Of a stretch of 52,840 nt of DNA, positions 42,052 through 52,356 are shown piece after piece. The notes beneath the pieces are model-generated. The model was not told the origin of the DNA. It did not search any database and saw nothing but the letters and a program-made list of their open reading frames with translations. The translations under genes and the position numbers were made by a program. Position 1 is the first letter of the stretch. Every line of letters begins with the position of its first letter. The stretch is from Methylomagnum ishizawai (GTDB lineage Bacteria > Pseudomonadota > Gammaproteobacteria > Methylococcales > Methylococcaceae), in NCBI RefSeq assembly GCF_900155475.1, contig NZ_FXAM01000006.1:1-52840 (forward strand), given 5' to 3'.

Positions 42052-43008
42052 ATGGCAAATAACAATAATAATTATTGGTATCGAATTTTGTTCAAGGTTA
42101 AGGTTTATGAGGCGTCTGGAGATTCCTTCCAGCGGTTGGTCAATGACCTGTGCCAACATAGTTGGGTTGGATTCCAAGCTATTTCACCATGGGGGAATTG
42201 GGGGGATGGCGGTAATGATGGGTGGGTCCAGGATGACCAGCATTATCTACAGGTTTATGCCCCCAAACCGACAACCGAATTGAATGCGGTTGATGCCGCC
42301 AAAAAATCCGTCAAAGATTTCCATAAACTTCTGAATAAGTGGTCAGCAATTAAAAAATACTCATTTGTACTCAATGATCGGTTTGTCGGAATCCCTGCCC
42401 CGGTGGCCCATGCCATGGAAGAAATCAAAACCACGCATAACCTGGCACAGGCACGGCCCATTGGAAGCGCCGACCTGGAATCCATGTTCATGGGGCTTCC
42501 CGAAGACCTGCGCCAAATCATCGTCGGCGGGATACCCTCTTGCTCTTTAAGTACTGTTGATGCTAGCGCTGTCGGCGAGTTGTTATCGAATTTGGCGGAT
42601 AACATAACGCCATTGCCGCCTCTTCTAATTAACCCAAACGCGCCAGATTTCGACGAAAAAATAGCTTTCAATGGACTGACATCACCGGTTTCAGAATACC
42701 TGAGGGTATCCTCTTATCAGGCGAGCTTGGTCGATGATTTTCTTTCCAGGCGTGATCCTGGTTTGCAGCAGGCTGTCTCCGAGGAAATCAGCGGACTATA
42801 CGCCACCAGTAAAGAAGAAATTCCGGATACCGATCCTGACGCGGCCAATATCCGTTATGCCTGGATGCTGGATCGGCTTATTCCCGAGGCGGGACGACAG
42901 CATCCACACAGTTGGAAGGCCTATCGGGAAGCCGCGCAAATTGTCCTCGCCAAATTCTTCGAAACCTGCGACGCCTATGAGTATCCAGACAGCAATCCTG
43001 CCGCATAA
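42052..43008 (+). CDS. ABC-3C-type effector (CTD) protein with nuclease-like N-terminus
   Basis: A 318-aa protein complete across the contig junction, start ATG 42052. Residues ~15-75 look like a restriction-endonuclease-like domain: SFQRLVNDLCQHSWVGFQAI, then WGDGGNDGWVQDDQHYLQVY, where the Asp and the Gln-Val-Tyr strand take the place of D...E/Q-x-K. The C-terminal ~115 residues (PDFDEKIAFNGLTSPVSEYL, then LVDDFLSRRD) fit a CTD of ABC three-component systems, which docks the effector to the ATPase via the middle component. The stop overlaps the middle component by 32 nt. The AT-rich start of the gene differs in composition from the flanks, suggesting transfer. The exact CTD class is uncertain. 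Confidence 0.75.
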   Translation: MANNNNNYWYRILFKVKVYEASGDSFQRLVNDLCQHSWVGFQAISPWGNWGDGGNDGWVQDDQHYLQVYAPKPTTELNAVDAAKKSVKDFHKLLNKWSAIKKYSFVLNDRFVGIPAPVAHAMEEIKTTHNLAQARPIGSADLESMFMGLPEDLRQIIVGGIPSCSLSTVDASAVGELLSNLADNITPLPPLLINPNAPDFDEKIAFNGLTSPVSEYLRVSSYQASLVDDFLSRRDPGLQQAVSEEISGLYATSKEEIPDTDPDAANIRYAWMLDRLIPEAGRQHPHSWKAYREAAQIVLAKFFETCDAYEYPDSNPAA

Positions 43009-43246
43009 GCATGTGCGCTTTTGCGATTCCATCGTCGGCCTGGCGGGGTTCCTGCGCCAGTTATTGGAGGAACCCCGGACCATCGATGAGCTATGGGCGC
43101 TGCTGGACCGTGAGAACTCCGGTTGGCCCGTGCGTCCGACCTTTACGAACCTGGTGCTGGCCGTGGATATTCTGTTCGCGATAGGACAGGTGGCGGAGGC
43201 CACGAATGGCCGGGTGCGCCTGGTGATGACCCATGAAACTGATTGA
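42977..43246 (+). CDS. Small ABC-3C middle component (MC6-like), copy 2
   Basis: Identical 89-aa frame to 318-587. Here it lies behind a complete effector gene, confirming the overlap of 32 nt upstream and 14 nt downstream. Confidence 0.65.
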   Translation: MSIQTAILPHKHVRFCDSIVGLAGFLRQLLEEPRTIDELWALLDRENSGWPVRPTFTNLVLAVDILFAIGQVAEATNGRVRLVMTHETD

Positions 43247-44940
43247 ACTGTCCAGCGACAAACCATCCTTCAAAACCCTCCGGTTCAATCCGGAGGGATT
43301 GACGCTGATCGTCGGGGACGGGGCGCAGGACAGTAGGAAGGATGGCAGCAGTAATGGGGTTGGCAAGACCTTGGCTTTGGGGCTGGTCCATCATTGTTTG
43401 GGGGCCAATGCCGACAAAAAACTGAAAGCGGCGGTTCCCGATTGGATGTTCCGGCTGAGGCTTAGCCTCAATCAAAAGGAACACCTTATCGAGCGCAGCG
43501 GCGATGGAAAAACCCTGATTTTGGATGGAGCCCCAATCAGGCTTAACGCGCTCCGTGACTGGCTCAATGAGTGCGGAGCGTTCCGGCTTGACCCGCACAT
43601 CGAGGGCCTGAGTTTCAGGGCGCTATTCCGCCGGTTCGCGCGGCATGAACGCGAGGATTGCCTCGATCCCCTGAGGACGAACAAGGAAACCCCGTTCGAC
43701 GCCCAGCTGCGGAGCCTTTATCTGTTGGGGGTGGACTGCTCCCTGGCGCAGAGCAAGCGCCGCCATAAGACGGAGTTGGACAACCTCAAACAAACCAGCA
43801 AGACCTGGCAGCATGATCAGGTTTTGAAGGATATGTTCCGCGCCGGGGCCCAGCCCAAGGTGCGCGCCGAATGGCTGGAAAAGGAAATCCCGCGCATCAA
43901 GGCGGACCTCCAGGGTTTCCAGGTCGCGGAGAACTACCGGGCGATCGAAGTACAGGCATCCGAACTGACAAGCCAGATACGGGAGAATGAACGGAAAACG
44001 GCGGTCATCCATTTCCAGCTTGAGGGGATCGACAAGGCCCTGAGGCAGCAGCCGGATATCTCCCGCGACGACCTGTTGTCCCTGTACCAGGGCATACAAA
44101 GCGTCTTCAAGCCCGACGTGCTCGCGCACTTCGATGCGGTCGAGAGATTCCACCATTCCCTCGCCGCCAACCGCAAAGCCAGGCTGGAACAAGACCGGCT
44201 GGCCTTGCACGGGGAACTTGCCTCGATAGAGGCGGCCTCCAGGGAAGTCGCGGCCAGGAGGGACCAGCTGCTCCAGACCTTGCAGGGGAAGCGCGCGCTT
44301 GACGAATATGCGGCCTTGGCGAACCAATTGGCGGTGCTACAGGAGGAGCAGCACCGCCTCAATGAGTTCCTGAACTTCGCGGCCAGCCTCAAGGAAAGGG
44401 AACAGGACATCAAGGAGAAGAAGGTCGAGGAAGACCGGACGGCCGCCGAATACCTTGGCGGCAACCCCATGGCCAATCCCGACAAGGTATTCTCATGCCT
44501 CGCGGAATTGCTCTATCCCAGGACGCCCGCGGGCATCGTCATGGAGAACAACACCGGGGACAATCAGATCCGCTATGACCTGACCGTGCAGATTGAGGGC
44601 GACGCCTCGGACGGGATCAACGCCGCGCGCATCCTATGCTTCGACTGGCTGTTGCTGATGCACGGGGCCAACCACACCATGGGGTTCCTCTGGCACGACA
44701 ACAGGCTGTTCGCCGATATCGACCCGCGCCCCGGGCCGCCTGGTTCTCGTACCTCATGGGCGCGATGCCCGGCACGGGGAAGCAATACATCGCGACGATG
44801 AATACCGAGAACTTCGCCGCGATGGGCGAGCATATCGCGCCCGACCACATGGAGGCGCTCAACAAGGCCGTCCGCGCCACGCTGCGCGGGGACGCCCCGG
44901 GGAATAAGCTGCTCGGGATGCAGTTTGGCGGCCAGCTATA
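43233..44940 (+). pseudogene. ABC-3C DUF2326-like ATPase, copy 2 (frameshifted near 44732, probably by sequencing error)
   Basis: Here the N-terminal half is open. The frame runs through the P-loop (SNGVGKT), the coiled coil (including LLQTLQGKRALDEYAALANQ) and IDPRP, then loses one C in GCGCCCC near 44732 and goes out of frame. The correct ending (AAWFSYLMGAMPGTGKQ to FGGQL) continues in the next frame to 44940, as copy 1 shows. The consensus gene is intact at 569 aa. The protein should form an SMC-like dimer that senses or threads DNA and controls the effector. Confidence 0.8.
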
Positions 44941-44941
44941 G

Positions 44942-45149
44942 GTGGCGACGACCAGGGATCCACCAGCGTGACGCCGGTGCCGGTGATCGGGGTCTCTGTC
45001 AGCGACGCCGCCAGCCCGTCCTAGATCGACGTCTCTTGGACGGCGGTCTCCAGGGCGACCGGCTACAAGGCGTATGTGGCGACCTCCAAGCCCGGTCCCT
45101 TTGCTCTGTTTTCGTCATGGTTGCGGGTGAACCGGGAACTTATGGATAG
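44942..45149 (+). pseudogene. Fibronectin type III-like remnant, copy 2
   Basis: Same as 2284-2490, including the in-frame TAG before IDVSWTAVS, so that stop is not a sequencing error. Confidence 0.45.
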
Positions 45150-45933
45150 TCGAAGGTGTGCGGAGGAATGTGCTGTCGAAGCTGAGTTTTTCGAGCGCCG
45201 CCACGGCGGCGGCGGACTTGCATACATTTAGTACAGTTGCTCCGTCGTTTCTGATATCGCATATGCTCAATCCACTCTCGATAAGCAGTTTGCATATTGA
45301 TAGTGCTGCTGCTTTATAGCGCTTATCTCTGTAATTCAGGGCATTTGCCGCAGCGTGCAGTAGCGTGCCGCCATCCGGCAGTCTCGCATGAATATTTGCT
45401 CCACGGTTGAGCAAAAATTGGAAATTACCAAAACCCGTTTCAGGGTATCCAAACCCTATCAACTCAATCGACCTATAAATCGGCGTAAAGCCCTCGTCGT
45501 CCACCGAATTAATATTAGCACCGAAGTCCAATAATATGCCGATTACTTCGGTATTGATAAAATTCATGGATGTAGCGTAATGCAAGGGAGTCCAGCCACG
45601 GTTATCTTTTGAATCTAGTTTCGCGCCGGCAAAGATCAGGGGAAATATGGCGCGTTCAGAACCGCATTGAGCGGCTTCATGCAGCAAGGTTGAACCGTCA
45701 TAATACCTTTTATTGGCGTCCATTCCAAATTCGAGTAGTAATTGGATAAGTTCGCTTTTGTTGTATCCAAGAGCGTAAGATATTAAATTTTCTGCTATAT
45801 ATAAATCTTCATTGTATTTTATAATATACGACATTACTGCATCATAATCACCTTCTTCAATAGCGCAGTAAACCATGCAGGCATGATCCATGTCAGAATA
45901 GCTATCATCCAATATATCTAAGGTAGTGGACAT
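45115..45933 (-). CDS. Ankyrin-repeat protein, copy 2 (open frame)
   Basis: A 272-aa protein with five or six ankyrin-type repeats. Readable cores are ELIQLLLEFGMDANKRYYDG, STLLHEAAQCG, GWTPLHYATSMN, VIGILLDFGANINSVDDEGF, FLLNRGANIHARLPDGGTLL and CKLLIESGLSICDIRNDGAT. No signal peptide or second domain is seen, so it is probably a cytoplasmic binding protein. It is markedly AT-rich (for example the leader and first 100 codons) compared with its neighbours, and so probably acquired separately. It is convergent with the ABC-3C operon. The last ~17 residues differ between the two copies because of a T-run, so the exact C-terminus is uncertain. Confidence 0.8.
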   Translation of the reverse strand: MSTTLDILDDSYSDMDHACMVYCAIEEGDYDAVMSYIIKYNEDLYIAENLISYALGYNKSELIQLLLEFGMDANKRYYDGSTLLHEAAQCGSERAIFPLIFAGAKLDSKDNRGWTPLHYATSMNFINTEVIGILLDFGANINSVDDEGFTPIYRSIELIGFGYPETGFGNFQFLLNRGANIHARLPDGGTLLHAAANALNYRDKRYKAAALSICKLLIESGLSICDIRNDGATVLNVCKSAAAVAALEKLSFDSTFLRTPSTIHKFPVHPQP

Positions 45934-46183
45934 GATTTTTTAAAAAATTGTGCTACTGATTCATTAAAGCACATCGCCCCTTTAGGAAATCCTAAAATCC
46001 GATGTGCCTGCTGCAATTGCGCCAATTCCTGACCGAGCCGGGCTTGTTCGCCTTCTCGACCCGGAAAACCCGATCCTTCGGTGGAACTCCCCGTCATCCC
46101 TGTCCGCGCACCGCACCGACTTCGTCGCCAAGGATGCGGTCTGGTCTGAGCCACCTGCGGCGGCACGTCCCCGTTTTTTCAGT

Positions 46184-46399
46184 GATCTTTTGTGATGTGA
46201 CCGGATCCAAGCAGATCCAGTTGGATCCAATTTTTGCTGTTGTAAGGTGGTGCGTGCTGTGTCGGCGTTGATTTGAAGCGATTCGTTCCAGATCCGACCG
46301 GATTCGATTGGATCCATAGGTGATTCGTGCCGTGTTCGTGTTGTTTTGGTTTCGTGTCGAAATGATGCAACTAGATCCGTTTAGATCCATTCTGGATCC
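46184..46399. repeat. Phased GATCC arrays, copy 2
   Basis: Same three arrays as 3525-3740, with unchanged spacing (for example GATCC at 46204, 46214 and 46224). Confidence 0.65.
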
Positions 46400-46508
46400 G
46401 ATCGTTTTTCAGGTGACCGAATGGTTTTCGGCGATTTTTCTTTATTTTGTTAATCAAATAAAAACTTTTTGGTTTTCCTATGCGACATCCTTGGTTTTTA
46501 TTAAGATA

Positions 46509-46559
46509 CCTATTATTCGCTATGGAATTTTTAGGTGTTATGAGTTAGCGAATAATAGG
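46509..46559. promoter_or_regulatory. 14-bp inverted repeat upstream of the recombinase, copy 2
   Basis: Identical to 3850-3900. Confidence 0.6.
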
Positions 46560-46625
46560 GGCTAGGTGGCCCCAGGTGCCCGAAAGCCACCCATCGAAAA
46601 CCTGAAAATTTCTTGGAAACCAGAC

Positions 46626-47629
46626 ATGACCGAATCGATTAACAAAACGGACTTGATTTATCGCGCAAATCAATATCTTATTGGTAACCCCCAAAATCGC
46701 TTACTGAAGACACATTTCAGCAATACTTAAAAGAATATTCGCGGACCGTGAAGCCTTCTTTGCCGATAGGGGAGGTTCTGGAGAGGATTTTCGGTACCCG
46801 GAAAAAATCGACTTATTACAAGCGGAAATATGCGATCCGGGCGATGCTTTCGCTGGACATACAAAAGGTTGTTGGGGAATTCGAGGGTGCCGGGGATCCT
46901 GTAGTTGGAGCGCGACTGGCCGACTTGCTCGACCTGGCCGAGCGGATGGAGTTTATGGGACGCGCATGTCCGGTGGTTGACCAGATACCAAGGAAATCGA
47001 AGCGTAATGACCTGACAGGTTTGCCGTCCGACTGGCGTGAAAAGATGCTTGAACGCATGCTTGAATCGGACAACTACGTCCCCGCGCTGACGGCGGCGGT
47101 GTCTGGATGCCGGCCCGAAGAGCTAAAGCACGGGGTGAGGATATGGATCGAGGGGGATACGTTGACGCTCAAGATCGTGGGCGCAAAGATCGGGAAGGAA
47201 AGTGGCCAGCCCGAGCGGTTCATCCGTTACGCCCTGCCGAACAAGAATGGGCTGGTTACCGACATGTCCGACCTGGTGAAGATGGCGGGCGGGGAGCTTG
47301 ATGTAGCCATTAAGAATCCGAGCTCTTTCACGTCCGCTATCACATATTACGGCAGGATGACTTTTCCGCGGCGGCATAAGTCGATCACGCCATATTGTTT
47401 CCGCCACGCTTTTGCTTCCGACATTAAGAAAGTCGTGGGGGATGCGGACCTGGTCAGCGAAGCTTTGGGGCATCGGTCAGACAGAACGCGCTCTCGATAT
47501 GGAAATTCAAACATTGGTAGAGCGGGCGGTGTTATTCCTGCTGAAATCGGCTCCACCCACGAAGTTCGGCATTCCCGGTCGCCGGGGAAAATGCCCGAAA
47601 AGGAAACTCTGGATACTGGACTTGCGTAG
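46626..47629 (+). pseudogene. Tyrosine recombinase, copy 2 (1-nt frameshift near 46689)
   Basis: Same gene as 3967-4971. The C6 run of copy 1 is C5 here, which breaks the frame 20 codons after the ATG. The remainder is open from about 46748. Probably a sequencing error. Confidence 0.8.
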
Positions 47630-47869
47630 TTATTCGCGGTCCAGTTTTTCGAGTATAGCTTCGATGAGCCAGGTATGCCGTGGGGTTTTGACCCGTCGGT
47701 TTTTGACTGCCAGATCCACGCGCTCGATGATATCCGAAGGGACACGGAGGATGATCGGCGTGATTTCCTTCTTGCGTCCGGTTTCGCCAGCGACGCTGCC
47801 GCCTTTGTGAATCAATGCATCGACATCAACGGCTTCGGGTTTTACTTTAGGTTTCCGGGTGATTGCCAT
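47630..47869 (-). CDS. Ribbon-helix-helix partition protein, copy 2
   Basis: Identical 79-aa protein to 4972-5211. Confidence 0.8.
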   Translation of the reverse strand: MAITRKPKVKPEAVDVDALIHKGGSVAGETGRKKEITPIILRVPSDIIERVDLAVKNRRVKTPRHTWLIEAILEKLDRE

Positions 47870-47883
47870 ATCGCTCCTATGGT

Positions 47884-48540
47884 TTATTCGGATACTGCTA
47901 CGGTATCGAATACATATCTGAACAGCGCCCAGATTTCCTCGGCGGCTTTTGTATCTTGAGGTTTGAGTTCTATCACTGCTAGGCCTTGGGCGGCGGCATT
48001 GCTGAACGCCTTCCGCGTCCCAAGGGGGGTGTCGATGAACGCCAGGACTTCGGTTTCTCGGATTACTTCCGCCGCCTCGGCATTGTCCCTGCCGTTGGGG
48101 TCGGCACGGTTGATAAAGGCGTACGCCTTTAGGTTCGGATTCGCGGCCCGCATCTCGCCCACTAGGCTGGAGACCTTCTCCAATGTCCACACATCGAAGG
48201 AGCGAGGCACGAAGGGCACCAGGAGGACGTCGGCGACGGCGAGGGCGGCGCGCTGGCTTGTGGTATCGCGTCCACCAGTGTCGATGACGATGTCGTCGTA
48301 CTTGCTCGCGAGCTTGAGGGTTTCGGTGCGCACCGCAGAGCCCGTCAACTTGATGCTGGTATAGCCAGCACCACTTGGCAGGCGCTCGCTACGTAGCGCG
48401 GTGAAATCGGTAGCTGTTTCCTGGTCGTCCGCGTCGATCAGCAGCACATCGCGGCCTTGCGCCGCGCGCATCACTGCCAAGTTCGTCGCAATCGTGGTTT
48501 TTCCGGAGCCGCCCTTAATTCCGCCGGAGACTAAAATCAT
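47884..48540 (-). CDS. parA: ParA-type partition ATPase, copy 2
   Basis: Identical 218-aa protein to 5226-5882. The A-run in the upstream region is one base shorter here. Confidence 0.93.
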   Translation of the reverse strand: MILVSGGIKGGSGKTTIATNLAVMRAAQGRDVLLIDADDQETATDFTALRSERLPSGAGYTSIKLTGSAVRTETLKLASKYDDIVIDTGGRDTTSQRAALAVADVLLVPFVPRSFDVWTLEKVSSLVGEMRAANPNLKAYAFINRADPNGRDNAEAAEVIRETEVLAFIDTPLGTRKAFSNAAAQGLAVIELKPQDTKAAEEIWALFRYVFDTVAVSE

Positions 48541-48930
48541 TTTGATATTTCTCTGATATCTTTATAGCATTAAAAAATATCATTTTTCCTTCATTTCAAC
48601 AAGCAAATTGTAAAAAATCGGGTTCTCCCCGACTTGTCGTGATGATGTTCGGTTTGGCCCAGGCTTTAGAGGCGAACGTAGAGGTTCCATATCCTAGATC
48701 CAAGACCGACCGACCATTGCCAGCGCTGCGCGGGTCACAGAAACACCCAACCCACCCGGCGATATGTTCGATCGGGCAGGAGGAGTTCCAATAACGGGAG
48801 ATGTGGCGACCCATGGCTGGAACAGTATTTCACCAGTCAGCGGCGGACCCGGAAGGCGGTTGAGTGGCTGATGTCGTACAGGCTGCAATATCCCCATGTG
48901 TCGCGCCATTGAGGAGGATTCCGGTGATGC

Positions 48931-49176
48931 AAGACCAAGCTGATCGGCTACAACCTCACCCAGCGGGAAGGCAGAGTGAGTTCCACGGAGGTCGATTTCG
49001 ACCGGTCGGCGCGGATCGCCACGACGCGGTCGGGCCGGAAGTATTTGCTGATCGGCGAGCCAGGCATCTCGGATGACGAATGGTATGTCTTCTCGCAATT
49101 GTGGGGGATTTTGACTTCACCGGTATGGCTGGACGAGGATATCGACCGCTGGCTGGACCGCCGCCCGGATTCCTGA
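48931..49176 (+). pseudogene. Truncated SGRKY-motif gene, copy 2
   Basis: Same as 6274-6519. The missing N-terminus is the same in both copies, so the truncation is real. Confidence 0.6.
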
Positions 49177-49417
49177 AAAGACGTTGGACCTGGCCCTTTG
49201 GGGTAAGACGCTCATGACCCGTGGCGCGAAGCGGTGGCTCTGACCCTATATTGCGTGCAGGAACGGCGCTAGCTTTCGGCCTCCTATGGGTGCCTGGCGG
49301 TCCGCGAGGCGCGGATTGACCGATCTTGGGCGCAAGGGGCTCAGCGGTTGCAACCCTGGACAGGCGTCGCTGGTAATAAGACAGGGTTTGAATTACAGGA
49401 TTCCAGGAAGCTTACCT

Positions 49418-49732
49418 ATGGAACGCATCGAAACAGCGATTTGGACAGCGCCACCGATATCCCAGGCACCCGTGGTGGAACTCATAGACTGGTCGGCGGT
49501 TCGGCTACCCACCGGTAAAGTCAGGTTGATCGGCTACGATCCTGAAGTGTGCGAAGGCAGGGTGAGTACCTCGGTCAAGGAGTTCGACTCGGCAACCAAG
49601 ACCGCGACAACGCGTTCCGGTAGGAAATACGTGTTGACTGGGGACCCGGGATGGTCCGAGGCTGGTTGGCGGGTTTTCCGGCGCATGTGGGGCGACACGG
49701 ATTTCACCGATGTCACTGAGGATTTCCTTTGA
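49418..49732 (+). CDS. Small hypothetical SGRKY-motif protein, copy 2
   Basis: Identical 104-aa protein to 6763-7077. Confidence 0.6.
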   Translation: MERIETAIWTAPPISQAPVVELIDWSAVRLPTGKVRLIGYDPEVCEGRVSTSVKEFDSATKTATTRSGRKYVLTGDPGWSEAGWRVFRRMWGDTDFTDVTEDFL

Positions 49733-49806
49733 ACCCAGGCTGCAAGGATCCTTGTGGCCTAGTGGGTGGAGCTTGTGATGGCGCTATTAATTCTACTTTG
49801 TCAGAT

Positions 49807-50275
49807 TCATTCCAAGGCTTTCATTGACCGCCTAGCGTGGGAATCGCTGGCTTGCCGCCGCAACCGATGCCGCTTGGCGATGATGTCGCCAGGTCTTCGG
49901 CGGTGAGTGGGCGGGCGGGCAGCAGATGGGCGAGCGCCGTGACCAGGTCGCTGAACGAGAGCATCGGCCACGACTGGCGGCCCGCGACCTTCTGCTTCTC
50001 GAGGAACAGGGTTCCCAGCATGACCAAGGCCATGTGATGGTGCCAGGCATCCAGCGGCGGACTTGGTAATCGGCCCATGCCGCACTCGCCCTTGGCCTCG
50101 CGGAGGCTGTGCTCGATGAAGAAACGCCTGGGCCTGGACCCCCGCCAGTTCGATCCAGGACGTATGGGCGGGGGCGTTGGAGAGGCAGTAATGGGAGATT
50201 TCGCGGGCACCGACTTCGCGGCGGACCAGCAGGTGCCAATTGCCGTACCCCCGCTCAACAACCCTCTAAGAGCAC
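49807..50275 (-). pseudogene. IS701-like transposase remnant, copy 2
   Basis: Same remnant as 7152-7620, with different single-base indels. Here RFFIEHSLREAKGECGMG reads in one frame. The N-terminal part is missing in both copies. Confidence 0.6.
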
Positions 50276-50637
50276 ATCCCAGTGGAGGCGAATCAAATAG
50301 ATATCATATTGATACTTTAAAGGCATCAACATAGTATCTTTAATTGCCGTCGAACCTTGTCAGCGGCATGGATTGGAACTTGTCCCGTCCTGCATGACGC
50401 TCCAGCCCGGCGGCGCTGGAACCATCCCATCGCCCACCGCCGGTCATCCCCGGTAGCTACCACTCCCAACCGACCTCGGTCGTCATGGCTGCCTTTCCGA
50501 TACCATCCCGACGCCCACTCTGGCACCACAAAATTTCCAAAAATGTGGAATAGGTCTCAATTTTCAAATCGTATTTTTACGTAATACAATAAAAGTATGA
50601 TGTAATATATGCCAATAGCACATTGAGGAAATCAAGA

Positions 50638-51300
50638 ATGGCCCGCCCCGGACTTACTTACGATCAAATCGCGGATGCAGCTAACTCTGTTGTCGCGTCG
50701 GGCAGGAAGCCGACGCTCGAATCGGTCAGGTCGATTCTTGGAAGTGGTTCCAATTCGACGATTCACTCGGCGCTTAAGAAATGGCGCGAAGCGAATCCCG
50801 CGCCCCTTTCTGCATCGACGCGCATACCGGACACCTTGCTGCTCGAGTTGAGCAGGGCGCTGGAGCGGGCCGGTACGAATGCGCGCGCGGAGCTTGAGCA
50901 GCAGTTGGCTGAAGAAAGGTCGGAGCTAGACCGAATGGCTTCGGAAACCGAAGTGCTGGAGGATAAGGTCGCCGTATTGCAGGACCAGGTCGCGCACCTA
51001 CAAAGGGAGCGCGATCAAGCCGTTGCCGTTGCCGATTCGCGTGAGCGCGAGGTCCAGCGGTTACAAGACGACCTTGATGGTGAGCGCAAGCTCCGGACCT
51101 CCGCCGAAAGGGAAGTAGCGGCGCTTACCGTCCGCCTCGAAGTCGAGAGAGAAGCCCGTTCCGAAGAAAAAGAGAAAATCACTTTGCTTGAAAAGCGGAT
51201 TCTTGAGGAAAGTTCGAAGGCGGCGGTATCCGAATCAATGCGGGAAACCCTGGCTGCGCAGCTTCACGAGATGCAAAAACGGGTTGAAGGTAATGGCTGA
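50638..51300 (+). CDS. KfrA-like DNA-binding protein, copy 2
   Basis: Identical to 7982-8644. Confidence 0.85.
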   Translation: MARPGLTYDQIADAANSVVASGRKPTLESVRSILGSGSNSTIHSALKKWREANPAPLSASTRIPDTLLLELSRALERAGTNARAELEQQLAEERSELDRMASETEVLEDKVAVLQDQVAHLQRERDQAVAVADSREREVQRLQDDLDGERKLRTSAEREVAALTVRLEVEREARSEEKEKITLLEKRILEESSKAAVSESMRETLAAQLHEMQKRVEGNG

Positions 51301-52284
51301 AGACCGGACGAGAAGGGCGGTATGTCGACAGGTTTCGGCCATGTCGTGCGATGCATACGAAATCGGGATCCGGGATTATGTCGAAAAGAAGATGATGATA
51401 CGCGCTTGGAGTCCGAGCAAGGTCATCGAATCCGTTCCTTGGCTGAAGCGGATGAACTTGATGTGCAACGACATTTTCATAAAACCGGCTCCCGGGTCGG
51501 AGACCGGCATTATTTTGATCGACGATATTGATTATGACACCGTCGAGCAAATGAAAATGGATGGCTACGAGCCAATCGTTGTTGTCGAGACCTCTCCCAA
51601 AAATTATCAAGGATTCGATTCGGGGAAATCGGTCCAGGAAGGGGTAAGGACTGAAGCGGCCATCCTGTTGGCGGAGGAATACGGCGGCGACCGCAATTCC
51701 GCGCACGCTCTCCATTTCGGTCGGCTGGCGGGTTTCACGAACCGGAAATCGGAGCACACGACGGCAAGGGGGCAGCCATGGGCGCTGCTTGCTTACGCCA
51801 CCGACTTGAAACCCAATTTCGTCGCGTCGTCTGCTGAAAAGCTTTTAGGCGAAGCGGTTATGGCGCATGAGGACAAGGAAAGGGCGAGCAACGAACGGAT
51901 GGTGCAAGCCAGGGCATCCATTCCTCTACCATCGGGGGGTATGGATCGTTTGCTAAGTGGTACAAAGCGTTTTCGTCAAATGCGAGGAGTCCTTCGGAAG
52001 CGGATTGGAAGTTATCCGTTATCGCTTTGATGAATGGGTATGGAATCGATATTGTCCGGCAATTGATTATGGAGCATTCGACTGGATTGCAGGACAGGAA
52101 AAAAGGGCATGTGGAGGATTATCTGGCACGGACGGTTGGAAAGGCGGAGATATGGGTTGAAATGTTGGCGAGCGGGGTTTTCGTGGAATACGAAAAGGTC
52201 AAGCATAAGCTTCTTAGGCTTGCCCAAGAGCGTGCACGAGAAAGGGAGCGGGAAGGAAACAGACGGCAATTAACTGCGGAATAA
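51293..52284 (+). pseudogene. repB: RepB-type primase, copy 2 (frameshifted)
   Basis: Same gene as 8637-9632. It has a local substitution where NYQAWIRLG becomes NYQGFDSG, and a 1-nt loss near 51936 (SEGYGSF region) that breaks the frame. Copy 1 fits the family better, so these are likely consensus errors near the contig end. Confidence 0.8.
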
Positions 52285-52293
52285 CTGGGGGGT

Positions 52294-52323
52294 GGTCTCG
52301 TGGGACGGGCATCGCACGAGACC
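52294..52323. promoter_or_regulatory. repB-repA stem-loop, copy 2
   Basis: Identical to 9642-9671. Confidence 0.55.
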
Positions 52324-52356
52324 GCGCCATAATCATTGATGTGATTGGATCCGAGT

